Shown in pieces: positions 43,569 to 52,589 of a DNA stretch of 64,000 nt. Source of the stretch: Anaerolineae bacterium. Its GTDB lineage: Bacteria > Chloroflexota > Anaerolineae > Aggregatilineales > Phototrophicaceae. Made by a program: the position numbers and the translations under genes. The notes below the pieces were generated by a model. That model saw only the letters and a list, made by a program, of their open reading frames with translations. It ran no database searches and was not told the origin of the DNA. The first letter of the stretch is position 1. Every line of letters starts with the position of its first letter. The stretch spans positions 113,931-177,930 of the forward strand of contig JAJDZV010000003.1 in assembly GCA_022824465.1 (NCBI GenBank), given 5' to 3'.

Positions 43569-44486
43569 TTAAGGATGCAGCAACCCCCGCGCCATGTGAG
43601 CGGCGCCAAGGATGGGCGCATCCTCGCCCAAGACCGAAGCGACTGCCTTGACCCGCGCCGAGACCGCCTTGAAGGAATAGCCCTTTAGCGACTCGCGGGC
43701 GGGCGCCAAAAGCAGATCGCCGGCTTTGGCGACCCCCCCGCCGATGACAAATGTTTCTATATTCAGCGTCATTGCCAGCGACGCGATCGCGATGCCGAGC
43801 GCCCTGCCAGCGTCGTCGAAAACTCGCAGCGCCATCTCGTCGCCGTTTAGCGCGCGGCCTGCGATTTCGGCGCCGCTGATGACTTCGCCAGAAGCAGCGG
43901 CATAATGCTTCGAGAGCGCCGGTCCGCCGATATAAGTTTCGAGGCAGCCGCGCGAACCGCAATGGCAAAGATGCCCCTTGGGGTCGACAGTCATGTGCCC
44001 GGATTCGCCGGCGCTGTTGCTTTCGCCATAGAGCAGCGCCCCCTCGTAAATGATCGCTGCGCCCACGCCGGTGCCAATGACGATATAGATCATACTGTCG
44101 CGGTCAGCCCCGGCGCCCAAATGAAATTCGCCCAGCGCGGCGACTTTGGCATCGTGATCGAGACGGACCGGCAGAGACAGACGCTCGCTCAAAGCGCGGC
44201 GGAAGGGCGTATTGGAGATGCCGGGCAGATTGACCAGCGTGAGCAAGTCGCCGCTGACATGATCGAGTGGTCCGGGCGCGCCCACCCCAACCGCCGAAAC
44301 CGAAGCATCCGCGGGCAACTCGGCATTGAGGGCAGCCACTTCGCGGGCGATGCGATCAAGCACGCTTGCCAAACCGGCGTCAGCATCGGTTGCGATACGG
44401 CGGCGGGCGACGATCTCATCGCGCGAGTCCACCAAGCCGAGGGCGACCTTGCTGCCGCCGACGTCGATGCCGATGGTGTAGGTCAT
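43569..44486 (-). CDS. ROK-family sugar kinase (glucokinase-like)
   Basis: A 305-residue ROK kinase. The ATP loop TIGIDVGGSKVALGLVD, the ROK signature region and the zinc motif HLCHCGSRGCLETY are intact. Sugar-binding residues lie in SAGESGHMTVD. It has no N-terminal helix-turn-helix, so it is an enzyme rather than a repressor. Start ATG 44486 overlaps the stop of the upstream GMC gene by four bases. It probably phosphorylates glucose, or the keto-sugar or amino-sugar made by that enzyme. Confidence 0.92.
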   Translation of the reverse strand: MTYTIGIDVGGSKVALGLVDSRDEIVARRRIATDADAGLASVLDRIAREVAALNAELPADASVSAVGVGAPGPLDHVSGDLLTLVNLPGISNTPFRRALSERLSLPVRLDHDAKVAALGEFHLGAGADRDSMIYIVIGTGVGAAIIYEGALLYGESNSAGESGHMTVDPKGHLCHCGSRGCLETYIGGPALSKHYAAASGEVISGAEIAGRALNGDEMALRVFDDAGRALGIAIASLAMTLNIETFVIGGGVAKAGDLLLAPARESLKGYSFKAVSARVKAVASVLGEDAPILGAAHMARGLLHP

Positions 44487-46018
44487 GCCCGCAACTCCGA
44501 TTGCAGAAGCGGCTTGCCCTGCAAGCAATCAGCCACACGCAAGGCCTGAGCGCAGATGGTCAGCGCCGGATTCATCGCCGTGGACGACGGGAAGAAAGAG
44601 GAATCGACGACATAGAGATTGTCGATATCGTGCGCCTTGCAGAAGGGATCGAGCACGGAGGTCGCCGGATCGTCCCCGAACCGGGCGGTGCCGCATTGAT
44701 GCGAATTGGTCTCGATGCCCAGCGTTTCGGTAAAGACAAAGGGGTAGCCGGCGGCGCGCATCATATGGACGGCCCGTCTGATGAGCCGCCGATGGGCGAC
44801 GCGATTATTCGGCTTCCAATGCACGCGCACGCTACCGTCGCTCCCGAGCATGACCCGATTCTCCGAGTCGGGCAAATCTTCCGACATCACCCACCAATCG
44901 ATGCTGCGCCGCGCCATCGCGGTCAGCAGCGGCTTGGGCAGGTAGGGCTTCGCGGCCGAGAGCATGCCCGCTTGCAGCTTCCCCAGCGCCTGGATGTTGC
45001 CCATGGGCCAGGCGAAATCTTCATCGCCGAAGTAATAATCGTTGATTGCTGTGGTCTTCTGGAAGACGGTCGGGTTGGTTTTGAGCGGCGCCACGGCGGT
45101 AAGAGCCGTGTTGTTGTGCATCATGTAGTTGCGGCCCAGCAAGCCGGAAAAATTCGCCAAGCCGTCCGGATGCGCGCTGTTGGCTGAGCGGAGCAGGAGA
45201 ATCGCTGAGTTCACAGCGCCGCAAGCGACGATGATCATGTCGGCTGCTACGGACATGGACTGGCCCGCTCGCTCGACTTCGACGGCGGTCGCGACTCTGC
45301 CGGTTTCATCAGTGAGGATGCGACGCGCCCGGGTATTCGTCCAGAGTTCGATATTGCTCGACGCCAGCGCGGGCCGCAGGCAACAGATTTCGGCATCGCC
45401 CTTGGCATGGACCTTGCAAGGAAAGCCATCGCAGGTCATGCAGCGGATGCAGCGCCCGCCTTCGCGCAAGTCCACCGCCATCGGCAGGCAGTAGGGATGC
45501 AGACCTTGAGCGCGCAGCCTTTCTATCAGCGCGGCAATTGTCGGCTCGTGCGGCACTTCGGGGAAGGGATAGGGGCGCGTCCGCGGCGGTTCGGTCGGGT
45601 CATCGCCGGCTCTGCCATGCACAAAGAAAAGGTCCTCAGCGAGGTTGTAATAGGGTTCAAGATCCTCATAGCTGATGGGCCAGGCGAGCGATGTGCCGCC
45701 CTCGTGCTCCAGCGCCTCGAAATCTTCGCGGCGAAAGCGCGGCAATGCGGCGCCATAAACTTTGGTGTTGCCGCCGACGAAGTAATGTACACCCGGCTTG
45801 AAGCGCCCGCCGTCGCTCGCGTCAATCCAGGTTTCAGCCGGCTTGTAGCGATTCTCGCCGAAGACTGCCGCGACCTGCCAGTTCTGCGCCTCCTGCGGCA
45901 GGAAGTCGCCGCGCTCAATCAGCAGGATTCGCGCGCCGCTATCGCGCAAGGCGTAAGCGAGCGTCCCACCGCCCATGCCCGTGCCGATGATGATGATGTC
46001 GTAGTGATGCGCCGCCAC
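44483..46018 (-). CDS. GMC-family oxidoreductase (gluconate/2-keto dehydrogenase type)
   Basis: A 511-residue FAD enzyme. N-terminal fold: IIIIGTGMGGGTLAYALRDSG. A cysteine-rich block CIRCMTCDGFPCKVHAKG is typical of the GMC subgroup that includes gluconate and pyranose dehydrogenases. C-terminal FPSSTAMNPALTICAQALR has the conserved Asn. It is unlike the GMC protein at 41649, so two different oxidations are likely. Translationally coupled to the ROK kinase. Confidence 0.9.
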   Translation of the reverse strand: MAAHHYDIIIIGTGMGGGTLAYALRDSGARILLIERGDFLPQEAQNWQVAAVFGENRYKPAETWIDASDGGRFKPGVHYFVGGNTKVYGAALPRFRREDFEALEHEGGTSLAWPISYEDLEPYYNLAEDLFFVHGRAGDDPTEPPRTRPYPFPEVPHEPTIAALIERLRAQGLHPYCLPMAVDLREGGRCIRCMTCDGFPCKVHAKGDAEICCLRPALASSNIELWTNTRARRILTDETGRVATAVEVERAGQSMSVAADMIIVACGAVNSAILLLRSANSAHPDGLANFSGLLGRNYMMHNNTALTAVAPLKTNPTVFQKTTAINDYYFGDEDFAWPMGNIQALGKLQAGMLSAAKPYLPKPLLTAMARRSIDWWVMSEDLPDSENRVMLGSDGSVRVHWKPNNRVAHRRLIRRAVHMMRAAGYPFVFTETLGIETNSHQCGTARFGDDPATSVLDPFCKAHDIDNLYVVDSSFFPSSTAMNPALTICAQALRVADCLQGKPLLQSELRA

Positions 46019-46064
46019 GAAGGCTGATCCTTACGTGTTCACAAACCAGCGGAAATTCGGATTG

Positions 46065-46328
46065 CTAGGCCCGCGCCAGCAACTTGTTGATGATGTGAAG
46101 TAGCGGTGGGACGACTACGGCCGCCAAAGCAATGCCTGCGCCGATCAGCCACAAGAGAAACTGACGCGACTGCTTTTCTATAGTCGCTTTCAAATCTGCA
46201 ACATCCGCCTTGGTCGCCAGGCGCCGTCGCTCTGTCGAGATGGTGGTTTCAATCCTTGCCATCCGTTCACTGAACTGTGTTGCCTGATTTGCTTCTGCTG
46301 TAGCGATTGCATGCCTCTTCGTGCTCAA
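46065..46328 (-). CDS. Small coiled-coil protein with C-terminal membrane helix
   Basis: An 87-residue protein of unknown function. Residues 15-55 form an amphipathic, charged helix (ERMARIETTISTERRRLATK, then DVADLKATIEKQSRQ). Residues 60-80 are a hydrophobic helix. It lies between a GMC gene and a Gfo/Idh/MocA gene, on the same strand, with short gaps. It shares architecture with the small proteins at 26870 and 52269. Confidence 0.6.
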   Translation of the reverse strand: MSTKRHAIATAEANQATQFSERMARIETTISTERRRLATKADVADLKATIEKQSRQFLLWLIGAGIALAAVVVPPLLHIINKLLARA

Positions 46329-46394
46329 TGGCTGTCCTGTGCGTCAATCTGCCGATCTTCTGCAACTATATCACCGAGTCATCCCTATATCAAT

Positions 46395-47528
46395 TCACTC
46401 CAAGGTCACCCAACGTCCGTTCACCGATGAGCGCTCAGCCGCTTCCATGATGCGCTGGATATGCAAGCCGTCGGCGAAAGAAGGCGAAGGGGGTTCGTCC
46501 TTCCATACCGCGCGGATGAACTGATATTGGCACTCGGCGTGGACGCGCATGAAATCGGGACTCATCGTCCAATCCGGGGCGCGCTGCCCGGCGTAGCGTC
46601 CGGCCGCTTCAATCTTGCGGAAGCCGCGCTCGCCCCCCAGCGGGCTATCAGCATCGCGCGTATCATAAACATGCAGCCAGGCCGGCTCGCCCAGGTCGAA
46701 GCGGAGCGCGCCCTTGTCGCCGAAGATCTCGAAGCTCAGGTCATTGGTGGCGCCGGTGCCCATGCGCGAGATCTCGACCGTGCCCAAGGTCCCGTCCGGC
46801 AAGCGAGCGTGCATGAATGCGATGTCATCGACATCGACAGGCGCAGTCTCGGACGAACCAGGAGCCACCGGGCGCCGCTCGATCAGCGTATCCAGCGTGG
46901 CGTTCACGGCGGAGAAGTCGCCCAGCAGATAATAGAGCAGGTCGAGGATATGCGAGCCGAGGTCGAAGAGTGCGCCGCCGCCAGTCGCCTCCCGCTTGAG
47001 TCGCCAGGACATGGGCTTGTCGCTGCTGATGTAGCTCGCGCGGTGATAACGTCCGCGGAAAGAGAAGACACGCCCGACGAAGCCGGCCTTGAGCAATTGC
47101 TTGGCGCGCGCGATGGCCGGGAAGAAGCGAAAGTTGAAGGTCAACTGCGCTTTAACATCGGCGTCTTTGACCGCCTGCGCCATTGCCTCGGCTTCCGCCA
47201 CGTTCATCGCCAACGGCTTTTCGCAATAGATGTGCTTTCCCGCAGCCGCGGCGGCCAGGACAATCTCATGGTGCGAATTATTCGGCGTGCAGATATCGAC
47301 CGCGTCAATGTCGTCGCGCGCCAGCAACGCTCGGTAATCATCGCTGCTGAAGTCGCAGCCGATCTCTCTTGACGCTTGGTCCGCTGTTTCCCGTCGGGTT
47401 GTGGCGACGCCGGCGATGGCGATGCTGTCGGCCGGCAGACCATAGTGGAAGGGGATGGCGCGATAAGCGGCCGCGTGCACCCGCCCGATGCCGCCATACC
47501 CGATAAGTCCAATTCTGATTTTTGGCAT
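46395..47528 (-). CDS. Gfo/Idh/MocA-family oxidoreductase
   Basis: A 377-residue NAD(P)-dependent dehydrogenase. The Rossmann start is GLIGYGGIGRVHAAAYRAI, and the family motif EKP is in IYCEKPLAMN. The C-terminal catalytic domain has GGALFDLGSHILDLLYY with the usual Asp and His. Substrates of the family are sugars, inositols or pseudo-sugars, in agreement with the nearby ABC and kinase genes. The specific substrate is not readable. Confidence 0.92.
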   Translation of the reverse strand: MPKIRIGLIGYGGIGRVHAAAYRAIPFHYGLPADSIAIAGVATTRRETADQASREIGCDFSSDDYRALLARDDIDAVDICTPNNSHHEIVLAAAAAGKHIYCEKPLAMNVAEAEAMAQAVKDADVKAQLTFNFRFFPAIARAKQLLKAGFVGRVFSFRGRYHRASYISSDKPMSWRLKREATGGGALFDLGSHILDLLYYLLGDFSAVNATLDTLIERRPVAPGSSETAPVDVDDIAFMHARLPDGTLGTVEISRMGTGATNDLSFEIFGDKGALRFDLGEPAWLHVYDTRDADSPLGGERGFRKIEAAGRYAGQRAPDWTMSPDFMRVHAECQYQFIRAVWKDEPPSPSFADGLHIQRIMEAAERSSVNGRWVTLE

Positions 47529-47596
47529 AATTCTCCGCTATCTTCTATCGTGCCCGACCTGATGTGAGGCCTTCGCAAGCGCCGGAAGGGGCTGCA

Positions 47597-50107
47597 TCAT
47601 TCAGCCTTCAGAATCGCCGAAAGGCTTCCCAAATACAAGATGTCATCAGTCAATCGCGCTCCATTCTGTTCTACTTTCAGCCGATCGAAATCCGGCTGCG
47701 TATACATGCCGATATAGAGTCGTACGCCATCGGTCTGCTTCAGGTCAAGGAGGTGTTGAATCACCACAGTTTCGCCGCTATCCCAAATGAAGGTCGGGTA
47801 TTGCCCGCCCCAGGGCTGTCTGTCGCTTTGCGCCAAAAGCGTCGCGCTTTCATCAAAGGCGTGCATGAAACTCGTCGCGTCGATGCCAACACGTTCCTGT
47901 GGCGCGATCCAATAGCTTACAACCGCGACGCTGTCTTGTGTCTCAACGTGGGCGTCAACGCGGCTAAGCGTAAAGCTGTCCGCAAAAGTTGCGTTCACAA
48001 CTGTCGCCTCCGCCGGTATTGCGGGCTGTTCTGCCTGGGGCGCCTTGACCCAACCAATGGTTGCTGCGGTCGAGATTGAGTCGTCAACGAAACCCTGAGC
48101 TGGCATCAATCCGCCGTTGACGTACCAAGCGCCCGCAGCCAGTCGATAGGCGCCGGGCATCAAGGGTTGCTCGATATTCAATGTGAAGGCAAAAGGCACG
48201 CGATCGGTCGTATCCCAGGCGGTCGTCGGGTAGAGCCAGCGATACAAAAGGCTCTCGTCGCCGGCGACCCGCTCCCAATCTGCCGCAAGCAATTGGAGAA
48301 AAACGCCATAATTGTGTCCAACACGACGGAACACCGACCAATCCAGAGAGAACTCGTAGTTGCCCGGCGCCGAGATTGTGGCGGGCCCATGCCAGCCGAC
48401 GATATCAAAGTCGCTGTTGAAGCGCGCAAGCGGGTTTCCCGAGCCGGCTGCCGCTTGATAGCGCGGTTGAGTCGCCGAGCCGATAGAGAAGTATTCGGCC
48501 ACTATCGGGATGTTGCTGCCTTCAAATTCCAATATGGCTGAATTTGCGCGCTCGTTCATTAGCCTTTGAAAAAACTCGCGGTCAAGCGGCGGGATGATTG
48601 AAATCGTATCACCGTCCAGAAGAGCGAAGTGAAAGGAGTCGTCAATAAACTGGCCTCGTTCCAGCGACCAGGGCAAAACAACTATGCTGTCTTCCGGGAA
48701 TATTTCCGGTCCCGCCGCGCCTTCGACGAATGGAAAACGAGACATCAAATGCGCCCGCGTCGAACGTCCATTCAATTCTTCCAGCGGTACCAGCAATGGC
48801 GCGTTCTGCGCCTTCATCCAGTTGGCGAGGAATAGACGGTCGGAGCGGAAAAACGCCTCGCCATAACTCAATGAGCGGTCGTATATGAAATGCGTCGGTC
48901 CTTGACGCGCCGCGGTCTCCCAGAATGACGTATAGGTCTGGCCGGATTTGCTCAAAAGAGTGACGAATACCGCCAAAACCGCTGATAACAACAGAAAAGC
49001 TGTCAACCTGGCGGAGCGAGTCAGCCATGCCAGGATATGATACGCGGGTATCAATCCGCTGGCGGCGACCAGGGGAATCACCGCGAATTCGGCGTAAATG
49101 CGCAGTCCATGCGTACTTTCGTTTGTCACGAGGGCCGGCGCCATAAGCAATATCAGCGATCCCAAAAGCAGCACCGAGTTCGTCCGCCGGATTCGGACAA
49201 GAAGATAAAGGCAACCGATACAAAAGAGAGGCGCGACCAGCGGGTCGATGAGGGGCGCTGTCGCGACGTTGTATTGGGGATTCTCGTCTCCGCGGACGAA
49301 AAACTGCTGAACCATTATCTCCAGACTTCTGGCCAGGCTGATCCCCTCGCTGGCAGCCACATCCTGGAAGCGGCCTATGATTGCGCTTGGTTGCGCCAGT
49401 AGGAGAAAGACCACCGGCGCGGTCAGCGCGAGCAATACCGCAGCGGTGGTCGCGAGGCCTGGCAGCCATCGTCGCCAGGCGCTTCGATAAAACACGACCA
49501 ACTGCAGAAATATGGGGATGAAGATGAATGGGACCGCGAGCGCGCTGGAATAACAATGCACCCCCAAAGCGATAAAGACCGCCGTCAAAATGTAGTCGGC
49601 GCGCGTATGTCGCCGGAGCGCCCTAGCCGCAAAGCCAAGCGCAAATGCCAAGAACAGCGTCAATGGCGCCGCCCGGTAAAGGCTACGGCTGATCGTGATA
49701 TGCCCGAGCGCAGTCGCCGCCACGATCACAGCCACCAAGCCCAGAAGCGCGCGCAAGGCCTTCGGCTGCTCGGCGAAGCACTGTCGGCTGGCCCAGAAGA
49801 CCGCCGGCAATGTCAATAAACCCCAGAGCGCGGCTTCTAAACGGAATACCCAGACAGAATTACCGAACAGCAGCGATGTTATGCCGCCCAAGAATTGGTG
49901 GAGCGGCTCGGGTCGGCCTCTATCTTGGTATAGAATGATAGTGCCGGTCTGGGCGATGTGCGCTGAGTCAATGACTCTCTTCGCCTCGTCCCCGCTCAAG
50001 CCCGGCGGCATTGCGTCCAGTTGCTGTACTCGCAGCCAGAAACCCGACAGAACTACCACGACAGCCGCGCAAAAGACTAGCGGTTCCAGTTTGGCCGCGC
50101 GCAGCAC
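47597..50107 (-). CDS. Membrane glycosyltransferase (GT39/PMT-like) with large C-terminal domain
   Basis: An 836-residue membrane protein with about ten to twelve N-terminal helices, then a soluble region from about residue 440. The first loop has LSGDEAKRVIDSA, with the acidic pair expected for GT-C enzymes using lipid-linked sugars. The C-terminal region is beta-rich (FSLDWSVFRRVGHNYG) and may be extracytoplasmic. Start is a GTG at 50107 overlapping the previous stop by one base. Acceptor and donor are unknown. Confidence 0.75.
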   Translation of the reverse strand: MLRAAKLEPLVFCAAVVVVLSGFWLRVQQLDAMPPGLSGDEAKRVIDSAHIAQTGTIILYQDRGRPEPLHQFLGGITSLLFGNSVWVFRLEAALWGLLTLPAVFWASRQCFAEQPKALRALLGLVAVIVAATALGHITISRSLYRAAPLTLFLAFALGFAARALRRHTRADYILTAVFIALGVHCYSSALAVPFIFIPIFLQLVVFYRSAWRRWLPGLATTAAVLLALTAPVVFLLLAQPSAIIGRFQDVAASEGISLARSLEIMVQQFFVRGDENPQYNVATAPLIDPLVAPLFCIGCLYLLVRIRRTNSVLLLGSLILLMAPALVTNESTHGLRIYAEFAVIPLVAASGLIPAYHILAWLTRSARLTAFLLLSAVLAVFVTLLSKSGQTYTSFWETAARQGPTHFIYDRSLSYGEAFFRSDRLFLANWMKAQNAPLLVPLEELNGRSTRAHLMSRFPFVEGAAGPEIFPEDSIVVLPWSLERGQFIDDSFHFALLDGDTISIIPPLDREFFQRLMNERANSAILEFEGSNIPIVAEYFSIGSATQPRYQAAAGSGNPLARFNSDFDIVGWHGPATISAPGNYEFSLDWSVFRRVGHNYGVFLQLLAADWERVAGDESLLYRWLYPTTAWDTTDRVPFAFTLNIEQPLMPGAYRLAAGAWYVNGGLMPAQGFVDDSISTAATIGWVKAPQAEQPAIPAEATVVNATFADSFTLSRVDAHVETQDSVAVVSYWIAPQERVGIDATSFMHAFDESATLLAQSDRQPWGGQYPTFIWDSGETVVIQHLLDLKQTDGVRLYIGMYTQPDFDRLKVEQNGARLTDDILYLGSLSAILKAE

Positions 50108-50895
50108 TATTTCAGCCCACGGTCGTCACGATACTTGTCGCTCGCCCCGCGCATGACCGCCCGTAGCTTCTGCACCGCCGCCCCGATCTCGCCTGTGCCC
50201 GGCTGCAGCTTGCCAGCTGGACCCTTCAGCAGCGGCGACGAGAATTCGCCGACCGTCATGCCCGCTGCGATGAATTGCGTCACATTGCCCGCGTTTAGGC
50301 CGCCATCTTCCATCAGTTCGATACGGTCCTGCAAGCCGGCGGCCGCGATCATCTTGTGCAATTTGCGTATCGTGTCGACCACGATCGGGTCGATGGTATG
50401 CGGGCTTTTCGCGCCGGCTGTTTGCTTCCAGAAGGGCGCGCGGCTCTCATACTCGATGATGTCGATATAGGGATGGATAAATTGCTCGAAGGCGATAGCC
50501 GGCACGCCCTGCCACGCCCAGACGCCCGCTTTCAGCCCGAGCTTCTCTTTAATGTAGGTGATGTTCTGGAAGATCATCTCGTCGGTCGTCTCCAGTGGCA
50601 AGCTGATGAGGCTGACGCCGAGATCCGCCAGCTGATCCAAGACGCTGAAATTGGGGCGCAGCATCTGCAGTTGCGCTTCGACTTCCAGGCGCGTGCTGTT
50701 GCAGGTCGCTTCGATGATATCGTAACCGCCGCGCGGCATGGCGAAATCCATATACTTGCCATCCCGCACTTCAATGTGCAGCCAGTCGACGCCCGCCGCC
50801 TCCAGCTCGCGGACCTGGGCGCCGAGTACGGCATAATCCGCCCAGAACAGACCGGCGGCGATTTTGACCTGCTGTGTGACTTCTCCGATTGGCAT
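50107..50895 (-). CDS. Ribulose-phosphate 3-epimerase-like TIM-barrel protein
   Basis: A 262-residue barrel protein resembling RPE. The first strand motif is WLHIEVRDGKYM: His40 is kept, the first Asp of the classical H-x-D-x-M-D is Glu42 and the last is Asp45. A later ELMEDGGLNAGNV matches the family's VDGG. The segment LISLPLET stands where RPE usually has a metal-binding His, which appears to be Pro here. It may therefore act on another sugar phosphate, or be a relative with changed metal use. ATG 50895 was chosen because homology starts there. Confidence 0.7.
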   Translation of the reverse strand: MPIGEVTQQVKIAAGLFWADYAVLGAQVRELEAAGVDWLHIEVRDGKYMDFAMPRGGYDIIEATCNSTRLEVEAQLQMLRPNFSVLDQLADLGVSLISLPLETTDEMIFQNITYIKEKLGLKAGVWAWQGVPAIAFEQFIHPYIDIIEYESRAPFWKQTAGAKSPHTIDPIVVDTIRKLHKMIAAAGLQDRIELMEDGGLNAGNVTQFIAAGMTVGEFSSPLLKGPAGKLQPGTGEIGAAVQKLRAVMRGASDKYRDDRGLK

Positions 50896-50910
50896 ATTAT
50901 CCTTTCCTCG

Positions 50911-50938
50911 AGCGGGCGCGCCGATGTCTGCCCCTACA
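50911..50938. repeat. Degenerate copy of the 7972-8000 repeat
   Basis: AGCGGGCG (50911-50918), 11 bases, GCCCCTACA (50930-50938), then CATTTG. The copy at 7972-8000 has the same two blocks, 12 bases apart. It lies in the divergent region between the genes starting at 50895 and 51024. Confidence 0.5.
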
Positions 50939-51023
50939 CATTTGCGCAAGTAAGAGTTTATCATTTTGTGCGCGACCGGACACGGGGCGCGCCGGGCAGA
51001 AGCAAGAATCGAGAGGTTGCCGA

Positions 51024-52187
51024 ATGAAAATCACCGACGTCCAAGCCTGCGTCATCGGCCGGCAAGAACCCGACAGCGGCGGCAGCGTCTGGACCTTCGT
51101 TCGTGTCTACACCGACGAAGGCATCACCGGCACTGGCGAATGCAACTCCGGCGGTCCCGGCTTCTCCGGCTTCGCCACCAAAGCCGCCATCCTGGCACTG
51201 CGCCAATCGCTCATCGGCGAAGACCCCTTCAACATCAACCTCATATACGAGAAGCTGCGCCGAGCCGGGCGTTACGGCGGCGCCGGGAACGCGCCTCTGA
51301 TCTTCGCGCTGACCGGCATCGACAACGCCCTGCACGACATCGTCGGCAAAGCGCTGGGCGTACCCGTGTACAAGCTGCTAGGCGGCAAGTTCCGCGACCG
51401 CATCCGCCTCTATGCCGATTGCCATTTCGGCGAGGAAGACAGCCCCGACTCCTTTGGCGAGAAGGCGCTGGAAGCAGTGGCTGAGGGTTATGGCGCGGTC
51501 AAGTTTGATGTCGATTACACCGGGCGCGGCAAGCTCGATGCCTACAACTGGACCGTCGGCGCCGAAGAGATGACGCATATCATCAGGCTCGTCGAAGGCG
51601 TCCGCGAAGCCATCGGTTTTGAGATTGACCTGGCTGTCGACTGCCACGGTCACTTCGACCTGCCGTCCGCCATTACGCTGGCGCGCGCGCTTGAGCCGCT
51701 GCGCCTGCTCTGGCTGGAAGAGCCGCTGCCCGCCGAAAACGTGGACGCGCTCGCGCAGGTCCGCGCTTCCACCTCGACCGTCATCTGCACCGGCGAAAAT
51801 CAGTACACCCGCTTTGAATTTCTGGAGCTTTTCGCCAAGGGCGCTTGCGATGTCATCATGCCCGACCTGGCGAAAGCTGGCGGCATCGCCGAAGGCAAAC
51901 GCATCGCCGACCTGGCAGACGCGCATTACATCCCCATCGCGCCGCACAACGTCTCATCGCCCCTGGGCATGATGGCTGCCTGCCACGTCCTCGCCGCCGT
52001 GCCCAACTTCCTATTCCTGGAGTTCCACGCCCGCTCGATTCCCTGGTGGAGCGACCTCTGTGACGGCGATAAGCCTTTCGTGCAAGACGGCTTCATGACC
52101 GTGTCCGAGGCGCCCGGCATCGGCGTCGAACTGAATGACGCGGTAGCGAAGTCGCTGCTTTGGAACGGCGACAGCTATTTTGATTGA
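51024..52187 (+). CDS. Mandelate-racemase-subgroup dehydratase (acid-sugar type)
   Basis: A 387-residue enolase-superfamily enzyme. KFDVDYTG gives the Lys-x-Asp region, VDCHGHFD the first metal Asp plus His, LEEPLPAEN a metal Glu, CTGENQYTRFE another Glu, and APHNVSSPLG the general-base His. This set is that of the acid-sugar dehydratases such as galactonate dehydratase. ATG 51024 with GAGAGG upstream was preferred to the long upstream frame. Divergent from the RPE-like gene, so possibly part of the same hexonate catabolic route. Confidence 0.9.
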   Translation: MKITDVQACVIGRQEPDSGGSVWTFVRVYTDEGITGTGECNSGGPGFSGFATKAAILALRQSLIGEDPFNINLIYEKLRRAGRYGGAGNAPLIFALTGIDNALHDIVGKALGVPVYKLLGGKFRDRIRLYADCHFGEEDSPDSFGEKALEAVAEGYGAVKFDVDYTGRGKLDAYNWTVGAEEMTHIIRLVEGVREAIGFEIDLAVDCHGHFDLPSAITLARALEPLRLLWLEEPLPAENVDALAQVRASTSTVICTGENQYTRFEFLELFAKGACDVIMPDLAKAGGIAEGKRIADLADAHYIPIAPHNVSSPLGMMAACHVLAAVPNFLFLEFHARSIPWWSDLCDGDKPFVQDGFMTVSEAPGIGVELNDAVAKSLLWNGDSYFD

Positions 52188-52268
52188 ACTAAAGCGGCGT
52201 TTGGCGGCGCTTAAACTAGGCGCTATGCTTAGAGTCAGCGTAATAAGTACGCGGAGTCGGGACGAGAT

Positions 52269-52568
52269 ATGGATTGGGCTAATGCGCTGGAAAATGCGTT
52301 GCCGGTTTTCACAATTTGCGGCGTCTCTTTCTTGTGGCTGCGCCAGGACAACAAAAGGCTCGAAGACAAGATTGACGGGGATGTCACAAAGCTGCGCAAT
52401 GACATGACCTAACAGAACGAGCAGCTGCGAAACGATTTGAAAACACGCTTTGATGCGGTCGAAGCTCGTCTGCGCGGGGTCGAAACTGAACAAGCGCGTT
52501 TGGTCGGCTTATTGGAAGGCTTGGCGCTGACGGACCGCCTTCCAGTACGAGAGGACGCGCTCGATTAG
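52269..52568 (+). pseudogene. Small membrane-anchored coiled-coil gene broken by an in-frame TAA
   Basis: From ATG 52269 the frame reads a short hydrophobic helix (LPVFTICGVSFLWL), then a charged coil (DNKRLEDKIDGDVTKLRNDM), then TAA at 52410-52412. The same frame continues with a further coil (QLRNDLKTRFDAVEARLRG) and the ending RLVGLLEGLALTDRL, to TAG at 52568. Joined, the 99-codon product would be a typical bacterial small anchored coiled-coil protein with LxGLLEGL near its end. One C-to-T change (CAA to TAA) explains the break. Sequencing error is the alternative. Confidence 0.6.
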
Positions 52569-52589
52569 GCTGGTTGCTTCTATTGTCAG

